Positions 12,127 through 23,731 are shown, counted from the stretch's first letter. The stretch: DNA of 64,000 nucleotides from Ooceraea biroi (GCF_003672135.1 NC_039517.1:1798001-1862000), one strand, 5' to 3'. Translations and numbers: made by a program. Notes: generated from the letters alone by a model not told the origin.

Positions 12127-13586
12127 CAGGGTGTCCCAGAATTGTGTATGAAGCTCTCGTGAGCGGGTAGAATGCATCGAACTGAGAAGAAAAGTCCTTT
12201 GCCGTTTTGAAATTTTCGCAATAGTTAACGAGTTATTAATTACACTGTTCAACAAAAAATCACTTTTTTTCGAACACCGGAACGAGACTAGTCGTTTCTT
12301 ATAGTTTTTTCGATGCTGAACACGAATCCGGTTTCCAAATTGCTCCATCACGTCACAATTTTGAGAAATTTGCACTTAAAGGTACAAAAAAGGGCTATTT
12401 TGACGAATTTCATTATATTATAGCTACAAAATGTGACGTGTTGGAGAAGTTTAATTACAATGAAAATAAAGTATGTTGTTAAGACCTTCAATCCTCAAAA
12501 GGAATTTTTGGTGTCGGTTATGGTTCATAAGATATCCATGGTTATATGGAGTATATGAGAATACAAATAACTCGGGTCAGTTTAGTTCGCGTCTTGCCGC
12601 TAGATGTTGCCCTGTGATACATACTCGCATTTAAAAATCATGAACCGAGAATATATATAAATGTTCTTAACTTGGAAGCATTCTGCTTTTACAGCTTAAA
12701 AGTTAATTATATTAGATAAGTGGCACTTAGCGACAAAACGCGAACTGACAGAAGAGAACCCGTGAGTTATTCTTAGATTGTGTTTACAATGACACGACAT
12801 GTAAATATTCTCCAGATTTTTACATATATTTCGTATTCAGCGACTTAAAAAACACTTAAGTTTAAGGGAACATAATTGAAAGATAATTGTCAATGACCGA
12901 AGTCACAGTTAGCTTCTCTAACATACACCTCATATTTAACCATAAATATCTTATGAACCATAACGGACACCAAAAATTCCTTTTGAGGATTGAAAGTCCT
13001 AACAACATACTTTATTTTCATTGCAATTAAACTTCTCCAGCACGCCACATTTTGTAGCTATAATATGATGCAATTCGTCAAAATAGCCCTTTTTGTATCT
13101 TTAATTGCAAATTTCTCAAAATTGTGACGTGATGGAGCAATTTGGAAACCGGATTGGTGTTCAGCATCGAAAAAACTATAAGAAACGACTAGTCTCGTTC
13201 CGGTGTTTTTTGTTTGTTGAACTGTGTTATTAAAAATCGCTATATTAGTCCGGCCTACCGCCGAATGCAAGCGCGCGGCAAGATGCGACCGCCTAGAGAT
13301 CGAGGTTGCTAGGCGCGCGGGGAATTGTTTATTACAAGTGGCAATGGCTAGGCAAGAGCGACTTGTAATAAACAATTCTCCGCTCGCCTAGCAACCTCGA
13401 TCTTTAGGCGGTCGCATCTTGCCGCGCGCTTGCTTTCGGCGGTAGGCCGGACTAATATAGCGATTGTTAATAATTAATAACTCGTTAACTATTGCGAAAA
13501 TTTCAAAACGGTAAAGGACTTTTCTTCTCAGTTCGATGCGTTCTACCCGCTCACGAGCGCTTCATACACAATTCTGGGACACCCTG
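12127..13586. mobile_element. Large foldback element, CAGGGTG family
   Basis: TA dinucleotides flank the element (12125-12126, 13587-13588), and it begins CAGGGTGTCCCAGAATTGTG with the inverse at the right end. The two halves are inverted copies of each other over most of their length: for example the left stretch at about 12470-12550 (cctcaaaaggaatttttggt) reappears inverted at about 12955-13010, and TTCGCG/CGCGAA-containing sequence near 12585-12600 is mirrored near 12735-12755. The right arm is longer because a separate GC-rich palindrome (13235-13465) is inserted in it. No transposase can be read in any frame. Transcription across it would give a hairpin of several hundred base pairs. Confidence 0.85.
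13235..13465. mobile_element. GC-rich palindromic MITE nested in the foldback element
   Basis: A 231-bp near-perfect palindrome beginning AATCGCTATATTAGTCCGG and ending with its reverse complement, with only about 20 bp of non-paired centre (around 13340-13360). It breaks the symmetry of the surrounding element: the outer left arm has no counterpart of it. The bases just outside are TTATTAA on the left and TTAATAA on the right, possibly a degenerate target duplication of 7-9 bp, but this is not clean. The termini differ from the CAGGGTG family, so it is a separate family. Confidence 0.75.
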
Positions 13587-13618
13587 TATATATCTTTTTT
13601 TATCAAGATTATAATATA

Positions 13619-14193
13619 CAGGGTGGCCCATTTTAATTTATACAGTCGATTTTTTAAAAAACTAAAAGAGATACGAAAAAATGTTTCAGACATGTCACGA
13701 TTTCGAGGGGGACATAAGATGATACCATTGGTTTGACCTTGAATAGTCGTTTGAAGGTCACGCGAAGATCACCTTCAATTTCTTAAATTGAAACCCCAAC
13801 TTTTTATTGCAGATTCTTATTCTCCATCGAAAAGTAAGTAACTTTTGTCTGAAACATTTTTCCGAAAAATGTCATCTTATGTCCTTAAAATGTCCTCAAA
13901 ACTCATCTTGAAGATCATTTTAAGGACATAAGATGACATTTTTCCGAAAAATGTTTCAGACAAAAGTTACTTACTTTTCGATGGAGAATAAGAATCTGCA
14001 ATAAAAAGTTGGGGTTTCAATTTAAGAAATTGAAGGTGATCTTCGCGTGACCTTCAAACGACTATTCAAGGTCAAACCAATGGTATCATCTTATGTCCCC
14101 CTCGAAATCGTGACATGTCTGTCTGAAACATTTTTTCGTATCTCTTTTAGTTTTTTAAAAAATCGACTGTATAAATTAAAATGGGCCACCCTG
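13619..14193. mobile_element. Palindromic MITE, CAGGGTGG subfamily, copy 1
   Basis: A 575-bp element flanked by TA (13617-13618, 14194-14195) with termini CAGGGTGGCCCATTTTAATT. The two arms, each about 270 bp, are nearly perfect inverted copies around a spacer at about 13890-13915, so a transcript would fold into one long hairpin. It starts only 32 bp after the preceding foldback element ends. The same element is present again at 31509-32084 with over 95% identity by eye; copy 1 lacks four bases (GACA) in the left arm near 13700 that copy 2 retains. It has no genuine coding capacity. Confidence 0.9.
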
Positions 14194-15533
14194 TATATTA
14201 TTACGATATATCTCGAGCTTATTACAATATCGAAGTATTATTACGATATTGCTGCAATATTATTACAATATCCAGTAATACAGAACTCCCAGTAATACAG
14301 CTCGACATCACAAAGCCTCATTCACGCGATCGGTTTATCTTGAATCTTGAATCATCGATTCTCGAAGTTCGCCGTGTGCCAGCGATACCGCACTGCGGTC
14401 TTATCAGCGTTTATCTTTATCCGGCAACAAATCGCATCTGCCTTTCGTTCCGATCGCGATTTTCCACGTATGGAGTACCCATATCCACCCTGGCAAACAT
14501 CAGTTTTTCTGAGACCGATTGTTATCCCCCCGCCGCGTTATCGTGCCACACACGCAGAGTGTCGACTGTCGTCGGTTCCGGTTGCACAACAACCGCCGCT
14601 TGTTCCCGGTAGTCGAACGGGTTATCAACCCTTTCACACGAACGCGTCTTGTATCGTTATCGCGGTGCAAACCCGCGTGGCGTGATACGCGATCGCGCAC
14701 GTTACGTTTTCGTCGCGGATGACGCTGATCGTCCTTCTCGCTTGGTCCCCGACCTGACGAGAGCTCGCACACACAAGAGGCACACGCAGCGGGTATCGAT
14801 TGCACGCGAACGTCGTATCCGGTGCACTCTGTGGCTGGACCCTTGACTACCTTGATACCGTTATCGCCACGTTAAACGCACGGATGCACTCGTGGACCGC
14901 GACGAGGCGCGCGAGACGCGCGGCTGGAGACGATCTCTCGGATTCTGTTTCTCGCGGGAGTCTGAATGTGATCTAGGCTGGACGAGGCTGTCGAGGGTTG
15001 AATAATTGTTAAAAAAGAAATCGAATAAACTAAAATAACGCGTGGCAGGAAATTATGCATTGTTTTGCAAAGACTGTTCTGAAAGTGCAGACACGAGCCA
15101 GCCGGGAATCCGTTGGTTTCGATTACTAATCCGCTTTCCTGTAAGCGGAATCGAGATTTCGCGTCGGGGGCGGGAGATAATTGGCTCCGCTCGCGACAAA
15201 TAGGAAATCCCGTTCTCTAAACAACTTCTCTCCGGATTACCCGAATAAAATAAAGTCGGCGGAGCACCCCCCGGGGAGGGGTGGCGTTTCTCTGCGACAG
15301 CGAGCATCACTCTCTTTCTCTCCCCCTTTCCCTCTCTCTCCCTCTGTCGCTTACGAGCACCGAGCTGCCACTCACCGAAATTACTTTCGCGCAATCGAAT
15401 CCGACTTGGAGTCGCGATGACGCTGTCGCGTGGGTCGAGACAACGGGCTCTTCGCAGACGCCCTACGACACACTCGCTGCGAAACGAGATTAACCCTAGG
15501 AATAGCAAACCCCGGGCCCTCGAGAAGTACCCG

Positions 15534-15600
15534 ACTCTCTCTCTTTCTCTCTCTCTCTCTCCCTCCCTTGCCCTCTCTCTCTTTCTCTCTTTCTCTCCCC
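15534..15600. repeat. CT-rich microsatellite tract
   Basis: Interrupted (CT)n and (TTTCTC)n polypyrimidine sequence of about 67 bp, directly visible. Confidence 0.9.
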
Positions 15601-15747
15601 GTGTTCCGCGCGGTAACTTCGTTTCGACCCTACGTGGCTTTTGCATCGCGCTTTCGTGAATGATTAGTCGGCGCATCTACAAACCGCCGCCGAATCTCCC
15701 GGTCTGTCTCTGATGTTTATTAAATAACGCGCAAGCGGTGGATTTAT

Positions 15748-15971
15748 CGTTTAATGAAATTTACATTCAACGAAGAAAATAAATCTGGAGTTTCCGCAGA
15801 TCAGGAGATAAGACACCCTTCCTGTATCTCGCGCCCTTATTACGGCAGCGAGGTGTTCTCGTTTAATGAAATTTACATTCAACGCGGAAAAAATGTCGAG
15901 TTTCCGTGGATCAAAAAATAAGATGCTCTTCCTGTATTTTGCGCCCTTATTACGGGGTAGTGAGGTGCCTC
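15748..15971. repeat. Two-copy 112-bp tandem duplication
   Basis: CGTTTAATGAAATTTACATT occurs at 15748 and again at 15860. The copies can be followed for the full 112 bp through CTTCCTGTAT and GCGCCCTTATTACGG, with substitutions and small indels (roughly 80% identity by eye). The divergence suggests an old local duplication. Function unknown. Confidence 0.85.
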
Positions 15972-18900
15972 TCTCCCCCTCGCCTCGCCGGGCAAACAGC
16001 TTGAATAAACGCCCGTGATTGGATCTGATGTATGCGCATCTGGCTACTAAATAAGGGGCGGGCCCCGCTTTTTCGTCGACTGCGTCAGCTAGAGATCGAG
16101 CCCCCCCGCGAATCTCGAGCGTTCGGAAGAGCACGTGCCCTTATTCCTAGATTCACTCAGCCCCCTCCCCCCTCCCCCCTCACCCCTCCGCGATTCTCCG
16201 CGGCTTCTCGTCCCTATCCACCGAATCGATCTCCGTCGCGGGGGTTGCAACGGATGTTACGTCCGCTTTTTCTTTTTCATCCCAGCTTTTTTATTTTCAC
16301 GATACACCAGCGAGGTGTCCGGGAAAAATGGCTCGGCGATAATACCCGAAGCGTTTGATGTATAACTCGATCTAAGGGTCGAGAGCGTAAGCGGCAATCT
16401 TTACGATTCTAGATTCTATAATGCGAGGTACCTCTCCTTCTCTCTCCCTCTCGTAACGTTTGCAGAAAACTCCGGGAATGCCGCTCTCCTCGGCGAACTC
16501 GGCGCCGAGACTTCGCCTCTGCGAAAATCTTAACCGAATTATAATTACAAAGTTATATAGAACTGTAAATTAAAGACTCTCTCTTGCTTGCTCGCTGTCT
16601 CTCTCTCTCTTTCTCGGAAAACTCTCTTAAAGAATGCAAATATATAGCAAAATCTTATTCTGCAATTAATTCCAAGTGGCCTCGAGAGTTTCCGCCGCGA
16701 GCGGAAGAGCCGTTTTCCTCCTGGGTCGAAACTCGCCGTTGAAAATTTCCGCCGGCGATTTCCGAAGTCACCGTAAAGAGGGATGTCGCGATATCGAGCG
16801 ACGTGACATCAGGCTACGTTCGAGCGCGATCAACCCTCGGTCGAAGCATCTTTCCATGGCACCCCCCGGCTTCTTTCTTTCTTTGCGGCGGAAAAGGCGA
16901 GCAATCTTTGGCGGAAAACAACGTGTCGAATAATTTATCGACGCCGGGCCGGAGTTGCCGAGAGAGCGGGCGAGGGCGAGGCCACCCCGTTATCTATCAC
17001 CCCGAATGTGCCACTCGCTCACGACCCGCGCTACAGGGCCGTTCAAACGGCGGCCGAGGCTGCGAAGTAATCGACTGCCGCGGCTATAAAGTGATAAGTT
17101 TCGCGAGAGAAAAGAACGCGTGCCTCGTAAATGGCGTAAGATTGCAGAATTTCCGAAGATTCTCTCAAACAAATCCCGGCAATACTGGATTATTCTTGAA
17201 GATCGACAGGCGGCATTTTCACACCATGCTATTTTCTGATTAATTTTAACGAATATATTTTTTTAATAGCGTCTCTCTCTCTATCTTTCTCTCTCAGACA
17301 AATTTCGGCGATTTTGGATTATTTATGGAAATTGACGTTCCTTTAATGGAATCGAGGTTCATCCATCGTGGAAAAATAATCGAACGATAAATTAACGACG
17401 CGGCTCGGGGTTTAATCCGTGGCGCATTTGCGTCGCGGGAGGCATAAAAGGGGTCGTTGGAGGAGGGTCTCAACGTTAAGCCAAACAAACGAAGCATTAC
17501 CGCGCGCGTGCCCGCGTTAAAATGCCGCAACAAGATCGCGCGGGAGGGGGTGGTTCTCCGCGTCGCGGTTGCGCGAATTCTCGCAGCTTCCGGCCGGCGA
17601 GGGAGTAAATCACGTCTAGCAAGCGCGCGCGCGCGCAAGACGACGATGGTGTGGCCGAGAAGATTTTTCATCCGGCACTCCGTAAAGCCGTCGGTAGATC
17701 GCCGCTAACGCGCGTATCCCGCTCGCTTTATCGCCGGCACGTGATTCTTTTGGAAACGGCCTGTAACGGCCGAAGAAACGTCCACCGCTCTGCACGGCCG
17801 GCGTAACCCGCGCGAGCTTATTTACCGTAAGTAAGTCGGAATCCCGGGGGATGAATAGGAGAGTAAAGAGTCGGAGAGAACGCGCTCGCCGCGCGGCTGA
17901 GAAAAAAGATTGCCGGACTCGAATTTTTAAACGTTCACCCTCGCGCTCCTCGATCAGGATCCTTCGATTTCTCGAATGCTGATGTGATTTTTTTGTTTGA
18001 AAAGCGAGAAATAAAATAGTTGGAATCTAAAGACTCTTTAGGAAATAATTTAGCGTTCCAGGGAGAGATCGGCGAACCCGAATTTAAGCGCGTTCGCGAA
18101 TTTAAATCGCTCGATCGTTGCGCTTCTCGATGGGTTTTTCGATCGCTCGCATTACAATATTGTTAATATATGCAGCGTTACCTTTCTACAGAAGCCAAAT
18201 AAAATAAAATAGTTGGAATCTCGTTGCTCGCGTCTCGCTGTTCCACGCGCAACTTTCTGCTTTATCCAATTCTCCTTGAACAACGGAGAGTAATCTTCAA
18301 AAGAGAGAACCGAGACAGAAAGAGAAAAAGATGGGGGGAAGGAGACCGAAGAAGAAAGGAAAATCGCGAACGAGGGAGACCCTCGTCGTTCTCGTCTGTT
18401 TCCTCGGGGGACCGGGAAGGTGTATGGGGGCCGAGAGACATCGCAACAGAACTAATCAACGCGAGGCAAGAGGCGATTTCTCCATCGTTCCCCCTACCCT
18501 CTCCTCCACCCTCTATGCGGGGTAAAAAATAGTTCTGGGCGATAATATCAGTCGAGTCGAGAAGATAGAATCCGTTTGCCCCCGCGTGCCCGTTCCGCTC
18601 CCGGTGGACCTCGCCGTGTTTTAATCTCGACTTTAAAAATGTTAGCGCGAGTTGGCCGGTTCTCTCATTGTCTTTTTCCACACGGCAAACACACCGCTTA
18701 CGACGAAATCGAAGCGCGACTCGACACGTTATTATACAATAACGCGGCTGCAATAACGTTCCTTACCCTATCTCGCGGGATTTAAGGTCTCCGACGAGGT
18801 ACGAACCAACTCCCTCCTTGAAATGGGGAACGAACGTCGCAAATGGAAGCCGCGGGATTTTCAGGGATGGAAATTGGACGGGGAGCAAAAATGGAATGCA

Positions 18901-19424
18901 AATATCAATAGCCGTGCTTGCTAAGCGACCAGCAAGAAGAAGACGTCAGCGCGTGAGAGCCGCGATAAGACGCCGGCGATCTTCGCGATTTATCGCTCGC
19001 GAATATCGCCGGAGGCGATATTCCGCCGAAATCCGGGGATCCCGAGGAACGTTTAACGCGACGAGCAAGATTCACTTGGTCGTGAACCGCTCAAAAACCG
19101 CAACGCGCTCGTGCGCGTTTATCCGCGCGAATAACGCCCGCTCGGGCCAGGTCGTGCGGCCATCCAATTTGGATCTCAAGATCGTCGCCCTCGTTTGCGA
19201 TCTATTGCTGCTGCACGCGAGATATCACCGGACACCAATGCGGAATTGCACAAAGCGTCGCAATTAACCGGACTGCGCTCCAATGAGCGGTGGCATCGCG
19301 CACGTTTCGTGCACCCCCGGGGGTAGGTCGGAAACAAATTCACATCTTTGTAACCGGGCACATCCGGTCCGGACTAATGACCGCTACAAATCGCTTCGGC
19401 ACACATCGTGCCCTTTAACGTCGA

Positions 19425-19454
19425 TGCACGCATGCACGCACGCACGCACGCACG
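19425..19454. repeat. (ACGC)n microsatellite
   Basis: GCACGCATGCACGCACGCAC and continuing ACGC units, directly visible. Confidence 0.9.
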
Positions 19455-19933
19455 TTACGCTCACGCGAATCATCGTTACTGCCATGCAAACCGCCCGGGT
19501 AAACTAGCGTCGGTCGTGCATAATTAATCCGGCGAGCGGGCAAGCAAAGCGCGCACCGAGTTGATCAGAGGCGCGCGCGATCGATTCGACGCGGCGCCGC
19601 CTCTAACTGACCCTTCGCCCGGCAAATTCGACCCTTTGGAAGCGCGAACAGGTCACGCGACAACTGGGTCACGTCTTCGAAAGCGCTGTCTGAGGTGTGC
19701 TGACGTAATTGACGCATTTCACGCCCGTTGACGCATGTTGGTTAGTTAGCGACCAACAGTGATGCCGCTGAAAGCGGAACGCCTCGCGTCCCTTTGAGCC
19801 TTTTGGAGTTTCCCTCAAGTTCCCACTCGGTGTACTCCACATACGCATTTCGTGTCTTTTTCTATGTTTCTCTCGAGATTAAGAGTTTCGAGAGCGCGAG
19901 TCTATAATCGCTAGAAAGCGGAGAGTTAAGATC

Positions 19934-20035
19934 ATGGTGGACTCGGTGAACGTTATGCAGATCCAAGCTGGCGCATTCTGTCAGTTCCGCACCCTCCACC
20001 CCTCCTCGGTCACGTCGTTGTGCAAATATCATTAA
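19934..20035 (+). CDS. Candidate short ORF, possible 5' exon (weak)
   Basis: An ATG with a favourable context (A at -3, G at +4; AAGATCATGGTG) opens a 33-codon frame beginning MVDSVNVMQIQAGAF and ending at TAA. Its composition is less Arg/Ser-biased than the chance frames around it. A strong donor-like sequence CAG|GTACGT lies 17 bases past the stop (about 20049-20056), so a transcript could be spliced there, but then the stop would make this an upstream ORF or 5' leader rather than an in-frame first exon. No family is recognised. Chance is the most likely explanation; RNA evidence would be needed. Confidence 0.15.
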   Translation: MVDSVNVMQIQAGAFCQFRTLHPSSVTSLCKYH

Positions 20036-20701
20036 CGTGGTACGCTTTCAGGTACGTACCATCAGCTCGTTAATGTATCGTGCGAACAGCGCATCTCTAA
20101 AACGGACTCGCACTGTTTCTCTCTCCTCTTCTCTTTCTCTTTCTTTTTTATCTTTCTCGTCGTACTTGATACGGTAGAAATTTCGTACTTTATTCTCTGT
20201 GCAAAAAAATGAAAATGAAAATCGTCGAGTTCCGTATGCATTCGAGCATTCCGGCGAGCCGGGTAGCACGACGGGGAGCGGGTTAATCGAGGAAACTCGG
20301 TTGAACTGAATCTCGCGAAATAGGGGCGCCCTCGAAGCGGAGCGATTTTTTATTGGCACTCGACCGACCGATTGTGAAGCGGGTCGAAAGTTTCCGCCGG
20401 GTCCACTCGACTCTCATGGACCCCGCCGGCACTCGCGCGCACTCTCCTGCATCCTCCCTGCGTCCCTGCCGCCTCGTCATTCACACGCTGATTCGTGACT
20501 CAGCCCGGCAATTAATCAAGCTCATTCGCCGTCGTCCGCCTCTCGTCGCGGTCTAATCTCCGCGCGCGCCAAAGATGAATTTGCAACGTTGGCTCGACGA
20601 GGAACTCGCGCGATCGACAGCTAATCAAGTAACGCGCGATCGTGAAACTTGCGAGGGAGATTAATACTCTGAAACATCGCGCGCACATAACGGCGGAATT
20701 G

Positions 20702-20883
20702 TGTAAGATCTGGAAAGATAGTCGAGACTGACAGGTCGTATAGAGGATCGGAATGAAAACAAGTTGATCACAACAGTAGGAGTATTGGCAGTACAGCCTA
20801 AGACCTAGGCGCGTGAACCAGGGATCCCGGAGAGTTCGAGTTCAAATCTAAGGCAGTCTCCTAGTTATTTTTCGCCTCTTACA
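20702..20883 (+). repeat. 5' LTR of the TRIM
   Basis: 182 bp, TG...CA ends. It differs from the right LTR at three positions that I can see (GACAGGT/GATAGGT, GGCGCGTG/GGCGTGTG, GGAGAGTT/GGAAAGTT), about 98% identity, which points to a fairly recent insertion. Near its 3' part GTTCAAATC fits the B-box consensus of RNA polymerase III promoters. Confidence 0.85.
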
Positions 20884-20992
20884 ATTCAGAAGTGGGATAA
20901 AATCCGCTACCCCTCGAAGACAGTTGAGATTCATCCGCTATCCCTCGGAGAGGAGGGAGTTGAGAAGCAGCTGGCCGGTAGTGAAGCTTGAA

Positions 20993-21140
20993 CATGGAGG
21001 TCGGGACGGACTCAGAGGAGTGAACCAACATGGAGGTTGGGAGGGACTCAGAAGAGTGAACCAAAAATGGATGTTGGGAGGGACTCAGAAGAGTGAACCA
21101 AAAATGGAGGTTGGGAGGGACTCAAGTGAAGTGAACCGAC
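20993..21140. repeat. 37-bp tandem repeat, four units, inside the TRIM
   Basis: ATGGAGG or ATGGATG recurs at 20993, 21030, 21067 and 21104, exactly 37 bp apart, each followed by a GGGAGGGACTCAGAAGAGTG-like block and GTGAACC. The period is not a multiple of three, so the array is not under a simple coding constraint. Confidence 0.85.
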
Positions 21141-21186
21141 GATTTGGAGACATTCGGGGACGAATGTAATGTCAGGCTGGCCGAGC

Positions 21187-21368
21187 TGTAAGATCTGGAA
21201 AGATAGTCGAGACTGATAGGTCGTATAGAGGATCGGAATGAAAACAAGTTGATCACAACAGTAGGAGTATTGGCAGTACAGCCTAAGACCTAGGCGTGTG
21301 AACCAGGGATCCCGGAAAGTTCGAGTTCAAATCTAAGGCAGTCTCCTAGTTATTTTTCGCCTCTTACA
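21187..21368 (+). repeat. 3' LTR of the TRIM
   Basis: Direct repeat of 20702-20883, same length, TG...CA ends, followed by the ATTG target duplication. Confidence 0.85.
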
Positions 21369-21372
21369 ATTG

Positions 21373-23729
21373 TTATAACCGCGATAATCGAATAACGCGA
21401 CGGACGGAACTTGCGAGGCGGATTAATGCGCTGAGACATCGTGCATGTGTAACGGTGAAGTCTCTATAATTTGTAACGTGCGATCGAGGCCTATGAAGCA
21501 GAGAAATTAATGAAAGAAACATTACGTAAGTATTAATATGGGACCACAACATAACAGCGGAATATTGTTATAACGATGAAACTGACGCGTGATCGAAACC
21601 TGGAGAGTGAGTACAGTAATCCACGTCGAGCTATCACGTGGAATTTCTATATTAATCGCAGCGTTACGTTCTCACGTCCACGCGATTTTTATTTTCGCAA
21701 CAGAAGAATAAAAAAAGTGCATCGCACACGGCTATTGCGCACAGTGCATACGATAAATATCAATTAAGTGTGGCTGCGATGCGCGATACAACGGAACAAA
21801 GTGTTGCGGAAAACAGTTACGCTAATTGTTACAACAGGTTACCGTGCTGCCGTTTCTCTATCGCGAAACACTCGGAACTTTCGCGGTAATAATTCCGACA
21901 TGTAATTCGTGCGGTACGAGTGCAACAACGCGAGCGCGAGCGATGCAAGCCCCGACCGCATGCATGCACATAATACATACGCAAAAGACGAGGAATGAAT
22001 TCTGACATCAGCGAGATTGTTTTAGCCTCCCTCCCTCTCACCCTCTACCCTCTCTCCGTCGACATCAGCTGCTGTTTGTTAAACATCCCTCAAGCTGTCA
22101 GCGTGACTGCGGGTGTTCGCGGTAGGGCACGCGTTGTGCGTGCACGCGTGCGAGACGCTCGCGTGCTCGCGATATGCAGGCCTGTATCTGCTTATCGCTC
22201 ACAGCCCGAATTCCTCGTGGCTCTCTCGTGTGGAATAACATAAAATATTCTCTGTTTCAAATCTCATAAAGACTTGTCCATAAAATATGCAGTTCTGTCG
22301 TCGACGACGTTAATGAGGATTCCGTTGACGCTTTGATTGACATGACAAACTCAGAGACGGATCATATTGTAATAACTAAAGTAGGAATAAGTTTATCACT
22401 ATGTATAGGCATATCGAAGAAAAGGAAAATAAAAAAATAGACTACTCATATGTACAATATATGTTATATCAATGTGAGAAATAAAATTACAATTATTAAT
22501 AATAATTAGTATTATCTCGATCTTGCGCTCGAGATTCAGCGAGAGACTTTTTATATTTATTTTATTATTTTTCTTAATTTTTCCATTTCTCTGTCCCACC
22601 CTCGTGTCCCGTTCGATTTAAATGTCTCGATCTACGATTAAATCCACGACTTGTTATCTTATCGGTGCTAATGAAGCGAGAGAAACTCCGGCCCTATCGG
22701 AATTATCGCAATCGCCGCGGCCGCGTGTAATGTTATGGACCGTTACAACCGGCGGACTCTTTTTCGAGCGAGCCATTTCTATTAATTAAGCCGGTCGTCG
22801 CGAGCAGGAATTACTTTTGTCCTCGTAATTGGCGCGCGACCGCCAATTGGACCGGAAGTTTCGTGTTATCGACAGTTATTAATAATTCCGCTCGGTCGAT
22901 CCGCCCGCTCGCCGCCCACGTTCGTTTTTTTCGACGCTCTCGTTACAAATGTAATCTTAATCTCGGATCCGCGAGAGGAAAGGAAGGCAGGCGTCAAGGG
23001 GAGAGAGGAGAAGCTTCGATGTTGGATTCCGACAAATGTTGATAACAAGTTGAATTGTTTACAGGAATTTTACCATCAGAATTAATTAGAATCTGTCTTT
23101 TCCAGAAAGAGCATTATCAGTATCGTATCTCTCTGTTATCCCCACGCGCGCGCGCGCTTTATTAGCCGCTGCATGATTCACTGCAATTTGCCGTGCCATG
23201 CGGATATATGGCCGTTTTTGACTCGGCGATTAATCGGCCACGTGATACATTAATCGAGAGCGCTTTTAGCGAGAGTCGCGACTGGTAAATCATGTTAATT
23301 CGGCCGCGCGATTACGGATTTACGAGCAGCCGGGGTGTTACGTGCCTGTTTCGTCGTGTTCCTGTGCACAATCTCGGAAACGTCGCCCGGAATACAAAAA
23401 TATGGATCGTCGATGCTTCTCTTTTCTTCTCTGTATTGAAACAGAGTCACAATGTGAGTTCGTCCGTGCCATTTTTCCCATCGGAAAACTGTCGCGCAGC
23501 CCGGAAACCGACATTAACGTTGCCCTCCGAGGTATTGATGGATTCATTAATATAACGCGGTGATTCTAATCGTGTCAGAGCTGGTTTAAGGGGGAATCCT
23601 GGAGTGTCAAACTCCGACACGAAAGCGTCATCATTTAGATGGAATCAAAAAAATCGTGATTAATATTACTGATAGCATTGAAATTATCGACATGTCGAGA
23701 AGACGTGATAATTATGAAAAAATGCTTTA
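21373..23729. other. Non-genic stretch, nothing specific seen
   Basis: No gene or transposon terminus was identified. An AT-rich patch lies at about 22375-22600 and a short (CG)n run at about 23145-23156. Open frames are short and unconvincing. Confidence 0.5.
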
Positions 23730-23731
23730 TA

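Larger units (their letters stand above)
14196..20697. other. Non-genic stretch with CT tracts and a local duplication
   Basis: No gene is recognisable. The first 90 bp contain degenerate ATTACAATAT/ATTACGATAT repeats. CT-rich tracts lie at 15534-15600, 16591-16612 and 17271-17295. A two-copy 112-bp tandem duplication is described separately (15748-15971). An (ACGC)n run occupies 19425-19454. A weak candidate short exon is listed at 19934. Confidence 0.55.
20702..21368 (+). mobile_element. Miniature LTR retrotransposon (TRIM)
   Basis: Two directly repeated 182-bp terminal repeats (20702-20883 and 21187-21368) bracket a 303-bp interior. Each repeat starts TGTAAGATC and ends TCTTACA, giving the TG...CA ends of LTRs. 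The flanks share AATTG or ATTG (20697-20701 and 21368-21372), a 4-5 bp target duplication as made by retroviral-type integrases. Immediately after the left LTR is ATTCAGAAGTGGGAT, a plausible primer-binding site, and shortly before the right LTR is CATTCGGGGACGAATG, near the place where a polypurine tract is expected. The interior has no gag or pol, only a 37-bp tandem repeat, so the element depends on proteins from another LTR element. Strand is taken from the supposed primer site. Confidence 0.8.

Noticed and set aside
15053..15676. Minus-strand frame of 207 codons
   Set aside because: Its middle is an Arg/Glu string produced by the CT microsatellite at 15534-15600, and the rest shows no recognisable feature.
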